NCBI RefSeq assembly: GCF_008704555.1
Contig: NZ_CP023702.1
Coordinates: 6,610,001 to 6,674,000 of the forward strand
Direction of reading: 5' to 3'
DNA: 64,000 bases
From: Streptomyces nitrosporeus
Lineage (GTDB): Bacteria; Actinomycetota; Actinomycetes; Streptomycetales; Streptomycetaceae
Part shown: in pieces, positions 1 to 8,380 of the stretch
Layout: each line of letters opens with the position of its first letter
Position numbering within the stretch: the stretch's first letter is position 1
Made by a program: the position numbers and the translations under genes
Notes under the pieces: model-generated
What the model was told of the DNA's origin: nothing
Databases searched by the model: none
What the model saw: only the letters and a program-made list of their open reading frames with translations

Positions 1-290
1 CGCAGCCCGTGCTCCGCCACGGTACGGTCGCGGTACTCCAGGACCTCGGGGAAGTTGTGCCCGGTGTCCACATGGAGCAGCGAGAAGGGCACCGGCGCCG
101 GAGCGAACGCCTTCAGCGCCAGATGCAGCATCAGGATCGAGTCCTTGCCGCCGGAGAACAGGATCACCGGCCGCTCGAACTCCCCCGCCACCTCACGGAA
201 GATGTGCACCGCCTCCGACTCCAGCGAGTCCAGATGACTGAGCGCGTACGGGTGATCGGTGCCCTCCGGCACGGTGACGACGGCACTCAC
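1..290 (-). CDS. cysD: Sulfate adenylyltransferase subunit 2 (CysD), 5' part
   Basis: Small subunit of ATP sulfurylase, which makes APS from ATP and sulfate in the cytoplasm. Only the first 96 codons are in the window; the rest lies beyond the left edge. The PP-loop motif SGGKDS is at residues 46-51, and [13 protein letters not shown] follows at about 72-84, as in CysD. The GTG start overlaps the cysC stop as GTGA (287-290), so the two genes are probably translationally coupled. CysN is expected next, outside the window. With cysC and a sulfotransferase in the same run, this points to a dedicated PAPS supply for sulfation rather than to housekeeping sulfate assimilation, though a housekeeping role cannot be excluded. 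Confidence 0.93.
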   Translation of the reverse strand, partial: MSAVVTVPEGTDHPYALSHLDSLESEAVHIFREVAGEFERPVILFSGGKDSILMLHLALKAFAPAPVPFSLLHVDTGHNFPEVLEYRDRTVAEHGL

Positions 291-847
291 GCCAGACCCC
301 TCTCGGTGAGCAGCGCGTGCAGCGCCGCGGCGGACTCCTGCACGGTCTGCCGGTGCGACTCGATGCGCAGGTCCGGCGACTCGGGGGCCTCGTAGGGGTC
401 GTCGACCCCGGTCAGCCCGCTGATCTCGCCCGCCGCCTGCCTGGCGTACAGCCCCTTCACGTCACGGACCGAGCACACCTCGACCGGAGTCGCGACATGC
501 ACCTCCAGATAGGGCGTGTCGCTGGCCCGGTGCCGCTCGCGGACCGCCCCGCGGCTGTCGGCGTACGGGGCGATCACCGGCACGAGGGTGGTGATGCCGT
601 TGCGGGCCAGCACCTCCGCCACCAGGCCGATGCGCTGCACGTTGGTGTGCCGCTCCTCGCGGCTGAAGCCGAGACCGGCCGAGAGGAACGAGCGGATCTC
701 GTCGCCGTCCAGGACCTCCACGCGGCGGCCGTCGTCGCGCAACCGTCCGGCGAGTTCGAGGGCGAGGGTCGTCTTGCCCGCGCTCGGCAGGCCGGTGAGC
801 CATACCGTGGCCCCCGGCCGGCAGGTGCATATCGCTTGCTGTTCCAT
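287..847 (-). CDS. cysC: Adenylylsulfate kinase (APS kinase)
   Basis: Phosphorylates APS to PAPS, the sulfate donor of sulfotransferases. The 186 aa length is normal for a single-domain CysC. The Walker A motif GLPSAGKT is at residues 19-26. DGDEIR and the [14 protein letters not shown] stretch that binds APS follow. [14 protein letters not shown] and a final [12 protein letters not shown] segment match the family lid and C-terminus. ATG start at 847. It lies 84 nt downstream of the MFS transporter and is coupled to cysD by a GTGA overlap. I infer that it feeds the sulfotransferase at 5253-6005. Confidence 0.96.
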   Translation of the reverse strand: MEQQAICTCRPGATVWLTGLPSAGKTTLALELAGRLRDDGRRVEVLDGDEIRSFLSAGLGFSREERHTNVQRIGLVAEVLARNGITTLVPVIAPYADSRGAVRERHRASDTPYLEVHVATPVEVCSVRDVKGLYARQAAGEISGLTGVDDPYEAPESPDLRIESHRQTVQESAAALHALLTERGLA

Positions 848-931
848 CAGGTCCCTTCCGTTCGTGGTCGTGTCGGCCCCGGTCGCGCACGGGGGTCTCG
901 GAGCTGCGGGCTCCTCTTCCGCCCGGTGCGT

Positions 932-2284
932 TCAGCCCGCGGACGGGACGGAGTTCCTGGGGGAGCCCGGGGCCGTGGCCTTCGCGCCCACGGAACTCTC
1001 CGGCGATCCCTCGCGGGGCAGCTGGAGGGTGAGGAACCCGAGAACCACCGCGACCACCGCGACCACGACGTAATACCACATGAAATCGCCGGTGATGTCC
1101 TTGAGGAATCCTGCCGTGTAGTTCCCGACGATTCCCCCTATTCCTTGCGTCACATTGGTGACGCCGAAGATGACGGTGGCCGCCGCCCCCGATGCCGACT
1201 TCGACACATAGGCGGGGACCAGTCCGTAGATCGGGTAGAACGCGAGGGCGAAGAGGACGCCGGAGACCATCGGGAGAAAACCGACCGGGGCGAGGACGAG
1301 CAGGACCGCAGAAAGGAAGAAGAGCGTGTAACACATCACCAGCGAGGCGCGTACGCCGATCCGGTCGGAGAGCCATCCGACGGCGAAACCGGCGAACATC
1401 CCGATGACGCCGATGGTTCCCCAGACCTGGGCTGCGAAATCGATGTCGAACCCCAGGCCTTCCCGCAGATACGGTGAGAGGTAGTTCTGGAACGGCATGC
1501 AGGCGAAGCCGTTGAGGAATTTCATCGTCCAGACGATGACCACCCAGCGCACCAGCACCATGCGCCAGCCGGCGCGGGCGCTGTCGTCCCCGCCGCCGGG
1601 CGCCGGAGCGTGGCCGCCGCCGGCCGGAACGGCGTCGTCCGGTGTGCCGGCGGCCGGACCGGCGGCCACGTCCTCCTCGCGGCGGAAGAGCCCGAGCCGG
1701 TGGAAGGTGAAGAAGGCCACCGCGGTCACCATCAGGGTGCCGGCCCCGACCGAGTACCACAGGCCCCGCCAGTTGTCGTCCCGGACGAAGCCCGGGACCA
1801 GGAGGCTGTTGACGAAGACCCCGTAACTGGTGCCGCTGGACACGAGCCCCAGCACCTTGCCCCGGTGCCGGTAGTCGATGACCCGGCCCACGATCTCGAC
1901 CAGCGGTACGTACACGGAGGCCGCCGTACCGCCCATGACCGTCAGCAGGACCGCGATCACGACGATGCTGTCGGTCACCGGCACCAGCACCAGGCACAGG
2001 CCGCACAGCGCGACGGACCCGATCACGACCTGCCCGCCGCCCACGCGGGTCGACAGCCAGGTGCCGAGCAGGGCGAACAGCAGGAAGCCGAGCTGTCCCG
2101 CCGCGGTGATGGTCCCGACCACCGTGTAGTCGAAGCCGAGGTCTCTGCGCATGTCGGTGACGAGTTGCGCGAAGAGGTAGAAACCGAATCCGTAGGTCGC
2201 CGCCACAAAACTGGTCAGCAGCACGGTGGTGGCGAATCCGGCAAGCGTGCGGGACCGCTTTCCTTTGGTCTGCTCGGTAGTCAC
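932..2284 (-). CDS. MFS transporter (biosynthetic cluster)
   Basis: A 450 aa major facilitator superfamily permease with about 12 hydrophobic segments and a hydrophilic, Gly/Pro/Ala-rich central loop (about residues 205-235) between the two six-helix halves. The first helix pair carries the FYLFAQLVTDMRRDLGF pattern of small-molecule or organic-acid MFS members. The start is GTG at 2284, immediately preceded by CAGTGA with a weak SD. It sits between the N-methyltransferase (59 nt away) and cysC in the leftward run, so it probably exports the cluster product or imports a precursor. Substrate and direction cannot be read from the sequence. Confidence 0.88.
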   Translation of the reverse strand: MTTEQTKGKRSRTLAGFATTVLLTSFVAATYGFGFYLFAQLVTDMRRDLGFDYTVVGTITAAGQLGFLLFALLGTWLSTRVGGGQVVIGSVALCGLCLVLVPVTDSIVVIAVLLTVMGGTAASVYVPLVEIVGRVIDYRHRGKVLGLVSSGTSYGVFVNSLLVPGFVRDDNWRGLWYSVGAGTLMVTAVAFFTFHRLGLFRREEDVAAGPAAGTPDDAVPAGGGHAPAPGGGDDSARAGWRMVLVRWVVIVWTMKFLNGFACMPFQNYLSPYLREGLGFDIDFAAQVWGTIGVIGMFAGFAVGWLSDRIGVRASLVMCYTLFFLSAVLLVLAPVGFLPMVSGVLFALAFYPIYGLVPAYVSKSASGAAATVIFGVTNVTQGIGGIVGNYTAGFLKDITGDFMWYYVVVAVVAVVLGFLTLQLPREGSPESSVGAKATAPGSPRNSVPSAG

Positions 2285-2344
2285 TGCCGTTGTGGCCTTT
2301 CTGGCTGCTTCACTGCTGACGGCTCAGGAGACGTACTTCACGGC

Positions 2345-3190
2345 TCACGGCTTCCGGGCCACGTGGATGACGAAATCGACCTCGTTGATGTCGAAGTCCT
2401 CCTGGAAGTCGCCGAAGGTCTGGATGGTGTCGAACCCCGAATCGATGAGCAGTGAAGAGAGTTCCGCCGCGAGAACGGGATAGACCTCCAGATGGTGCGT
2501 CCCGCCGTCCTGGAAGTCGTATCGGAAGCGGCACAGCTCCTCGTCCACGTGCGCCACGGTCACGGTCGCCCCGGTTCCGCAGTAGTAGTAGTTCCCGGTG
2601 CTCCGGTAGCGGTGCCGGCGGATCGCGTCGAAGTTCCGGTGGTCGACGATGAGGATCCCGCCGGGGTTCAACGCCTCGTAGAACTCCGAGAGAACCGCCC
2701 GGCGGTCGGCCTCCTGGAACAGGTGCGGGAAGGAACTGCCCAGGCAGACGATCGCGTCGTAGCGCCCGTCGATGTGCCGGCGCAGGCTGCGCCAGTCGGC
2801 CTGCAGGACCGTGAAGGACTGCCCGTGCCGTTCGGCGTTGCGCCGGGTGCGTTCGATCATCTGGGCGCTGCCGTCGGCGGCGGTGACGTCGAAACCCTGC
2901 TGCGCGAGGGTGACCGAGTGGTAGCCGGTGCCCGCGGCCACGTCCAGCACCCGGCGGGCCTCGGCGCCGTTCAGGAGCTCCACGAAGAAGTCCTGCTCGC
3001 TCGCCCGGCGCCGGTCCCAGTCGATCAGCTGGTCCCAGAGGTCCACGAGGGTGGGTATGTACTGGGCCTCGAAGTCGTCCGGGGCCGCGTCCGCCCGGTC
3101 CGGCACGTCCTGGGGGCGCGCGTCCGGGGTGCGGTGCGGGTCCTGTGCGAGGGGGGCGGTGCGGCTGACCCGGGCTGCGGGTGTGGACAT
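2345..3190 (-). CDS. SAM-dependent N-methyltransferase, glycine/sarcosine N-methyltransferase type
   Basis: A 281 aa class I methyltransferase. Motif I, VLDVAAGTGYHS, is at about residues 81-92. The preceding YIPTLVDLWDQLIDWDRR and the later DAIVCLGSSFPHL and LIVDHRNFDAI blocks resemble the halophile glycine/sarcosine N-methyltransferases that make betaine, as I remember them. The substrate is therefore probably an amino group of glycine type, but it could be a cluster intermediate. The N-terminal 40 residues are low-complexity. ATG at 3190 was chosen because the open frame upstream is shadow sequence of the next gene and AGAGAGCCGGAGGACC precedes it. Its SAM demand fits the metK-metF-adoK block on the other side of the regulator. 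Confidence 0.82.
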   Translation of the reverse strand: MSTPAARVSRTAPLAQDPHRTPDARPQDVPDRADAAPDDFEAQYIPTLVDLWDQLIDWDRRRASEQDFFVELLNGAEARRVLDVAAGTGYHSVTLAQQGFDVTAADGSAQMIERTRRNAERHGQSFTVLQADWRSLRRHIDGRYDAIVCLGSSFPHLFQEADRRAVLSEFYEALNPGGILIVDHRNFDAIRRHRYRSTGNYYYCGTGATVTVAHVDEELCRFRYDFQDGGTHHLEVYPVLAAELSSLLIDSGFDTIQTFGDFQEDFDINEVDFVIHVARKP

Positions 3191-3309
3191 GATGGTCCTC
3201 CGGCTCTCTGAAGGCGGTTGCGGTCCGCGCGGCTTTGCGGGCGTGCCGCGCGGACGGACGGGTGTACGCGGGGCGCGGACCGGGACGGGACTCTCCGCGC
3301 CGTGCGGGC

Positions 3310-4452
3310 TCAGCGGTACGTCGCGGCGAACGCCGCGTACTTCGCCGCGAGTTCGGCGGCCCATTCGCCGACGTCGCCGAGCTTCATGCTCCGGCACTCG
3401 TAACCGAGCAGCCGCTTCATGACCGCCATCTCCGCTTCGGCGAAGTAGACCGTCCCCTCGTCGTCGATGCGGTCGATGCCGTCGGCTCGCTGGCACTCCT
3501 CGTTGAGCCGTACCGCCTCCTCCCGTCCCAGGCCCGGGGGGAGGTCGAGGGTGCCGCCGCCGCGGTGGACGCGGACCGGGTAGCCGCCCGGCAGCCCGCC
3601 GGGTGCGGGGGCGTGTGCGAGCACCCTGCTGTCGGTCGCCATGCCTCTGAGCACCCGTACGGCGGAGGACGCGGTCAGCAGCTGGCCGTCGATCCCGCCG
3701 ATCCGCTTCAGCCGGTCGTCGAGCTGGGCGAACAGCGCGTGGTGGTCCAGCTCCGCGGGCCGGCCCCGTACCGTGACCGCGAGGTGGTACGCGCCCTTTC
3801 CGGCGTCGCCGAAGCGCGGCACGTAGTGGCTGAAGTAGTGCTGCGCGGTGAGCCGGAGCTCGATGTCCGAGGGGTGCGCGTCCAGCAGGTGGGCGGCGCC
3901 CAGGGTGAGCGCGGGCACGATGTTGGCGACGTTGCCCACGCCGATCGTGGGGGCCAGGCCCACCTTGCCGAGGACCGGGCCCACCGCGTCGGGGAACGCG
4001 GCGTTGACCACCTCGGCGCCGGTGCCCGAGTTCCGTACCGCCTGCATCAGCAGGTGGTTGAGGCTCAGGTGCATCGGCAGCCACGGTCCGAACTGCGCTT
4101 CGTCGAGCTCCTCGAACACGTCCCGGGGCAGCGTGGTGATGACCCGCCAGGACTGGAGCGAACCGCCCATGAAGATGATGTCGGGGCGCACCCGGGCGAG
4201 GGTCTCGGCCGTGGCGTCCACGTCACAAAGATCGACGTGGACGGTGTCGACCGTGCCGTGCAGGCCGAGGTTGGCGGCGGTGAACAGGGCCAGGTTCCCG
4301 CGCCGGCGGATCGCCTCGGTGTCCCGCCCGGCCAGCACGACCCGGTTGGTCGACGGGTCGCCGAGGAGCATGGTGAGCACCCGGGCGCTCAGGTCGCCCA
4401 TGCCCAGCAGCATGATGAGGGGTTTGTCCGGACCGTCGGTCGGGGAAGTCAA
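3310..4452 (-). CDS. Rossmann-fold NAD(P)-binding protein of unknown function
   Basis: A 380 aa protein beginning with a dinucleotide-binding fold: MLLGMGDLSARVL at about residues 14-26 and VVLAGRDTEAIRR further on, the layout of saccharopine-dehydrogenase-like and related oxidoreductases. The middle contains IIFMGGSLQSW, VVNAAFPDAVGPVLGK and GVGNVANIVPAL, which I do not recognise from a named enzyme. The start is TTG at 4452: a GGAGG lies six bases upstream and no ATG or GTG fits better. It lies 72 nt downstream of the SDR gene. An NAD(P)-dependent step on a cluster intermediate is likely, but no substrate can be assigned. Confidence 0.7.
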   Translation of the reverse strand: MTSPTDGPDKPLIMLLGMGDLSARVLTMLLGDPSTNRVVLAGRDTEAIRRRGNLALFTAANLGLHGTVDTVHVDLCDVDATAETLARVRPDIIFMGGSLQSWRVITTLPRDVFEELDEAQFGPWLPMHLSLNHLLMQAVRNSGTGAEVVNAAFPDAVGPVLGKVGLAPTIGVGNVANIVPALTLGAAHLLDAHPSDIELRLTAQHYFSHYVPRFGDAGKGAYHLAVTVRGRPAELDHHALFAQLDDRLKRIGGIDGQLLTASSAVRVLRGMATDSRVLAHAPAPGGLPGGYPVRVHRGGGTLDLPPGLGREEAVRLNEECQRADGIDRIDDEGTVYFAEAEMAVMKRLLGYECRSMKLGDVGEWAAELAAKYAAFAATYR

Positions 4453-4524
4453 GGGGTGCCTCCATGGCGTGTGGAGAGAAAGCGGCGGCGGGTGCGTGCG
4501 GGGGACGCACCCGCCGGGGGCGGT

Positions 4525-5256
4525 TCAGCGCGGGTAGGAGCCGTTGTCCGCGCGCAGCAGCGCGCCGGTCAGGATCCGGGACCGGTCGCTGAGCAGGTAG
4601 GCGCACACATCGGCCACGTACTCGGGCAGGATGTCGCCGTCGAGCTGCTCCTGGCGCTTGTACTCGGCGTAGCGGTAGTCCGGTATCCGGTCGGCGATGG
4701 CGGTGTTGACGATGAGACCGGGCGACACGACGTTGACCCGGATGTAGGGGGCGAAGTTCATGGCGTTGGACTTGGTGAGGCCGATGACACCCGCCTTGAC
4801 CGTCCCGTAGAGCGCGTCCGAGCTGCCCACCTCGCCCGCCACCGAGGCCAGGTTCACGATCGCGCCGCGCCGCTCGGCGGGCAGCAGGTGGGCGGCGAAA
4901 CGACGGGAGAGCCACACCGGGCCCTTGATGTTCACGGCGATGACCCGCTCGATGGTGGCGTCGTCGTAGTCCTGGACCGGTCGGCCGAGGTAGAGGCCGG
5001 CGTTGTTGACCAGGCCGTTCACTCCGGGGTGCGCGGCGAGGACCCGGTCCATGAAGGCGTCGCACTCCTCGTGCGAGGCGACGTCGGTGACGTGCGTGTC
5101 CAGCGGCCGGCCCCGGTGCTCGTCGGCCAGCGACTTCAGGCCCGGCTCGTCGATGTCGCAGGTGATGACGGTCATGTCCGCGTCCAGCAGCCTGCCCACC
5201 AGGGCCCGGCCGACGCCGCTGGCCCCGCCGGTGACGATGACGGTGTCGACGCTCAT
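4525..5256 (-). CDS. Short-chain dehydrogenase/reductase (SDR)
   Basis: A 243 aa classical SDR. The cofactor motif TGGASGVG is at residues 9-16, NNAG at 84-87, and the catalytic set Ser138, Tyr150 and Lys154 is intact in ASVAGEV...YGTVK. CDIDEPG after strand 2, with Asp at the strand end, favours NAD(H). It overlaps the upstream sulfotransferase gene as ATGA (5253-5256), so the two are translationally coupled. It probably oxidises or reduces a hydroxyl group of the cluster intermediate. Substrate unknown. Confidence 0.92.
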   Translation of the reverse strand: MSVDTVIVTGGASGVGRALVGRLLDADMTVITCDIDEPGLKSLADEHRGRPLDTHVTDVASHEECDAFMDRVLAAHPGVNGLVNNAGLYLGRPVQDYDDATIERVIAVNIKGPVWLSRRFAAHLLPAERRGAIVNLASVAGEVGSSDALYGTVKAGVIGLTKSNAMNFAPYIRVNVVSPGLIVNTAIADRIPDYRYAEYKRQEQLDGDILPEYVADVCAYLLSDRSRILTGALLRADNGSYPR

Positions 5257-6005
5257 GTGTGTGCCTCCTCGGCCGGCTGAAGCCGGTACTGGTCCAGGTG
5301 TTCGTAGAAAGGGCGGCAGTGGCGCTCGAACTCACGCAGGTCGGGCCGTGACTCGTAGGTGAAGCGGTAGGCCCCCCGGGGCCTGCTGAGCCCGTCGCTG
5401 GCCGCCACGTCCGTGTGCCAGCCGCTCCAGGTGGACCACTGCGGCTGCTCGCCCGCGCTCCACCGCAGGGCCTCGGGCAGGAAAGGGATCCCGACCGCGT
5501 CGCAGTAGGCGGCGAGGGTGGCCTCCGGACGGGCGGCGAGGTCCGCGGCGTTGACGACGACCGGTGTGCTGCCCGTCAGTTCCCGTACGAAGTCGAACGT
5601 CCTGGCCAGCTGTTCGTAGCCGAGCACCTCGCGGGTGAGTTCGGGGTGCACCGTGGCGTGGGAGAGGACGGCTTCCCCGGGGTCGCGGATCAGGAAGGTG
5701 TTCACCTGGCCCGACAGGTAGCCGGGATCGTCCAGCAGGTGGTCGAGGCAGTGGTAGGGGAAGTCCTTGTGGAACACCGGGCGTTCGAGGCGCGCGGTCT
5801 CCATCATCCGCTTGATCTCCGGATAGGTGAGCGGATGGTCCGGGTCCGGGTTCTTGTGCGGGATGGCGGCCCGCTCCTCGTGCATGAAGAACACGTAGGC
5901 GAAGGCCTCGTGGAAGACCGTGAAGTCGCGCCGTTCGATGAACGAGCGCTCCAGAGCGGTCGACATCGACCGGGGATGGCTCCAGAGGGCGATGGACTTG
6001 TGCAT
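5253..6005 (-). CDS. PAPS-dependent sulfotransferase family protein
   Basis: A 250 aa protein starting MHKSIALWSHPRSMSTALERS. HPRSMST at residues 10-16 is the 5'-phosphosulfate-binding loop typical of small bacterial sulfotransferases, and TFLIRDPGEAVLSH (about 118-131) matches the 3'-phosphate-binding segment with its conserved RDP. The ATG start has an AAGGAGG at ideal spacing. It is coupled to the SDR by an ATGA overlap. With CysC and CysD at the end of the same run, PAPS-driven O-sulfation of the product or an intermediate is the simplest reading. The subfamily also contains proteins without a proven sulfotransferase activity. Confidence 0.82.
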   Translation of the reverse strand: MHKSIALWSHPRSMSTALERSFIERRDFTVFHEAFAYVFFMHEERAAIPHKNPDPDHPLTYPEIKRMMETARLERPVFHKDFPYHCLDHLLDDPGYLSGQVNTFLIRDPGEAVLSHATVHPELTREVLGYEQLARTFDFVRELTGSTPVVVNAADLAARPEATLAAYCDAVGIPFLPEALRWSAGEQPQWSTWSGWHTDVAASDGLSRPRGAYRFTYESRPDLREFERHCRPFYEHLDQYRLQPAEEAHT

Positions 6006-6066
6006 GACACCTCCTTGACGAGGGGGTACGGGGCCCCGCCCGCGCGCCGGGCGGGTGCCGGACGGC

Positions 6067-7293
6067 TCAGACCAGCAGCAGGGGCCGGGCGGAGGCGGTG
6101 ACGGTCTGGAACTGGTGCGCGACGAAGTCGATCAGCTTCCGGGTGTTCGACATGACCTCGGCGTACGTCGACACGAACGGCCCGTAATGGGCGAACTCCT
6201 CGGGACGCATGCCCTCCGGCTCGTACGCGCGGTGGAAGGAGGGGAGCCACATCAGCTTCTCCAGGACGTCGGCCGGCACCTCCTGGTCGATGGCCGAGGG
6301 GTCGAAGACCGGCAGCTCGCTCTCACGGCGCATGACGTCCGCGATGAACTGCGGTTTGCAGGTGTACGCGACCGCGCCCCCGGCGCTCTGCTCCAGATGC
6401 ATGCTCAGCGTGCCGCCGCCCTGACCGGGCTCGTCGACCTCCAGACTGGACAGCAGCGGCTTGACGGGGTGGCCGTTCTCCCGGATGAGCCGGTGGATGC
6501 GCTTGAGTACGGCGACCTCGGCCCAGCGCAGGTCGGTCCGGGTGAGCTCGATGTCGCGGATGGACGCCTCGTACCGCAGGTCGCTGTTGGAGCCGAAGCG
6601 GCCGATCATGTGGGTGAAGACGGCGCGCCAGCGGCCGGTGCCGATGCCCTGGGAGCGCGCCTCGGCCAGCCCCGCCTCCACGGCCCGGACGCAGGCGCTG
6701 AACTGGGGGACCGTGTAGGAGAGGGTGGAGTTGACGGAGATGCCGCGCGCCACCAGCTGCCGGACGACCCGGTAGCCCTGTTCGGTCCCCGGCACCTTGA
6801 CCATGAGGTTCGGGGATATCCGCGCGATGCGCAGGGCCTGTTCCAGCATGCGGTCGGCGTCGAGCACGTGGCGGGGGTCGAGCTGGCCCGACACCCAGCC
6901 GGACTTCCCGTCGGTGGCGTGCCACATCGGCAGCATCTCGCGGGCCGCCCGGCGCAGGGCCTCCTCGTAGACGAGCGCGAAGGTGCTCTCGATACCGGGG
7001 TTCACCTGGTAGCGGATGAGTTCCTGGATGTCGCCGCGCCAGCTGTCCGGGGAGGCCAGCACGCTCTGCGCGACCAGGGACGGATTGGTCGTGACGCCGC
7101 GCACCAGGCACCGGTCGGGTGTCGCGGGACACAGGAACCGGTCCAGCTGCTCCTGCCAGCGGTCCCTCGTCTCCTTGTCGGGCGCGGCGGCCAGCTGCTG
7201 CCGGCGCCAGCGGGGGAAGTCGAGGGGCGAGGAGTCCCACCAGATCTCCGCCGACTCACCGGCCTGTTGAAGCTCGTGAAGAACACTCGGCAT
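6067..7293 (-). CDS. Transaldolase family protein with Schiff-base Lys but Gln in place of the catalytic Glu
   Basis: A 408 aa transaldolase homologue. The Schiff-base lysine is present in NLMVKVPGT (Lys166), the N-terminal Asp in IWWD (Asp20), and the TTNPS motif at 68-72. Where transaldolases have an acidic residue in the VSxExD strand, this protein reads VSGQLDP, with Gln137. The C-terminal about 80 residues are the usual family tail. It probably transfers or condenses a three-carbon (dihydroxyacetone) unit onto an aldehyde to build the carbon skeleton. The start is ATG at 7293, 48 nt from the HAD gene. A second homologue with the reverse substitution pattern lies at 14090-15199. Confidence 0.83.
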   Translation of the reverse strand: MPSVLHELQQAGESAEIWWDSSPLDFPRWRRQQLAAAPDKETRDRWQEQLDRFLCPATPDRCLVRGVTTNPSLVAQSVLASPDSWRGDIQELIRYQVNPGIESTFALVYEEALRRAAREMLPMWHATDGKSGWVSGQLDPRHVLDADRMLEQALRIARISPNLMVKVPGTEQGYRVVRQLVARGISVNSTLSYTVPQFSACVRAVEAGLAEARSQGIGTGRWRAVFTHMIGRFGSNSDLRYEASIRDIELTRTDLRWAEVAVLKRIHRLIRENGHPVKPLLSSLEVDEPGQGGGTLSMHLEQSAGGAVAYTCKPQFIADVMRRESELPVFDPSAIDQEVPADVLEKLMWLPSFHRAYEPEGMRPEEFAHYGPFVSTYAEVMSNTRKLIDFVAHQFQTVTASARPLLLV

Positions 7294-7341
7294 GCGGATC
7301 GTGCCTTTCCGACTCGGTGTCTCGGGAGGGGAGGACGGTGG

Positions 7342-8022
7342 TCACCGGAGCGCGCGGGCGGCCGGGAGCCGGGCGGCCCATCCGCTCAGCAGGCCGGGGA
7401 GCTCCTCCATCGATTCGAAGGTCACCGCCCCGGCGGCGGCGAGGCGCGTCGCCGTTCCGTTCCGCGGCGGCGCGTAGGCGAACACCGGCATACCGGCCGC
7501 GATGCCCGCCTGGACGCCGACGAGACTGTCCTCGACCACCACGCAGTGCTCGGGGAGCACTCCGCAACCGGCTGCCGCGTGCAGGAAGAGGCCGGGGTCG
7601 GGCTTCCACGCACCGACCTCGTAGGCGCTGTAGATACGGTCCTGGAAGTAGGGCAGCAGACCTGTCAGGCCCAGGGTGCCGAGGATCTTCTCGCGCGGTG
7701 CGCTGGAAGCCGTGCAGAAGGGCAGGGTGAGCCCCTCCACGACCTGCCGCACCCGGGGGACCGGCCGCAGCTCGGTGGAGAACAGTTCCGCGCACCGGGC
7801 GCGGAACTCCGGGACGAAGCGGGCCGGCAGCGCCCTGCCCAGCATCTCCTCCAGCTGGCCGACCCATTCGGCGACCTTCCGCCCCCGGATGAATTCGAGC
7901 GCCTGCTCCAGCGAGAAGACGGACCCTTCCTCGGCGGCCATGTCCCGCATGACACGCGCACTCAGTGTTTCGCTGTCGACCAGGACCCCGTCGCAGTCAA
8001 ATATGACCAGACCCTTCGTCAT
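7342..8022 (-). CDS. HAD-superfamily phosphatase (beta-phosphoglucomutase-like)
   Basis: A 226 aa HAD hydrolase of the small helical-cap subclass. Motif I is DCDGVLVDSE with the nucleophile Asp9 and acid/base Asp11, motif II is CTASSAP, the conserved Lys sits in GAWKPDP, and motif IV is VVEDSLVGVQAG. It most likely removes phosphate from a sugar phosphate, plausibly the product of the neighbouring transaldolase; phosphomutase activity is the alternative. The ATG at 8022 is preceded by AAGGAAAGG. It is the first gene of the leftward run, so the run's promoter should lie in the 8023-8380 divergent region. Confidence 0.88.
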   Translation of the reverse strand: MTKGLVIFDCDGVLVDSETLSARVMRDMAAEEGSVFSLEQALEFIRGRKVAEWVGQLEEMLGRALPARFVPEFRARCAELFSTELRPVPRVRQVVEGLTLPFCTASSAPREKILGTLGLTGLLPYFQDRIYSAYEVGAWKPDPGLFLHAAAGCGVLPEHCVVVEDSLVGVQAGIAAGMPVFAYAPPRNGTATRLAAAGAVTFESMEELPGLLSGWAARLPAARALR

Positions 8023-8380
8023 GAAGACGCCTTTCCTTATCCGGATACCGGTGCCGGCATCGTGCGTGGGGGTTCCGATGCAGGGACCGGGACCTTCCGG
8101 CGGCGGGACGGCTCCAGTCAAGCAAGGCATTCTTACGATTCGCTCATCGCTCGATACCGAGACATCCGAAAGAGCGGCCATAACAGCCCAATCCGGGCGC
8201 GCGTGACAGAGTCTGCGGCTTTTCCCGGCGCGTCGCCGCCGTGCGGCTAGCCTCGGGACCGTCCTGCCCGACATTCCGGTGCGCGGCCCTCGTCCGGCCC
8301 CAGGCGCCGCCCCGTCGTCCCAGCCGTCCACCTCGGCCGTTGGATTCTTCGACCAGCCGTCCGGTGCGAGAGGATTCCCC
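8023..8380. promoter_or_regulatory. Divergent control region between the leftward run and the SARP gene
   Basis: A 358-base gap without a gene that must carry the promoter of the leftward run and that of the SARP gene. From about 8120 to 8200 it is less GC-rich than its surroundings. Two adjacent copies of GAGCGA(A/T) (read on the minus strand) occur at about 8141-8155, but their seven-base period is not the eleven-base period usual for SARP boxes. The SARP gene has a clear SD (GAGAGGA) at about 8368-8374. No convincing -35/-10 pair can be fixed by eye. Confidence 0.5.

Noticed and set aside
8136-8160. SARP-binding direct repeats
   Set aside because: The two GAGCGA(A/T) copies are adjacent with a seven-base period. 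SARP sites usually repeat every eleven bases at a fixed distance from the -10 box.
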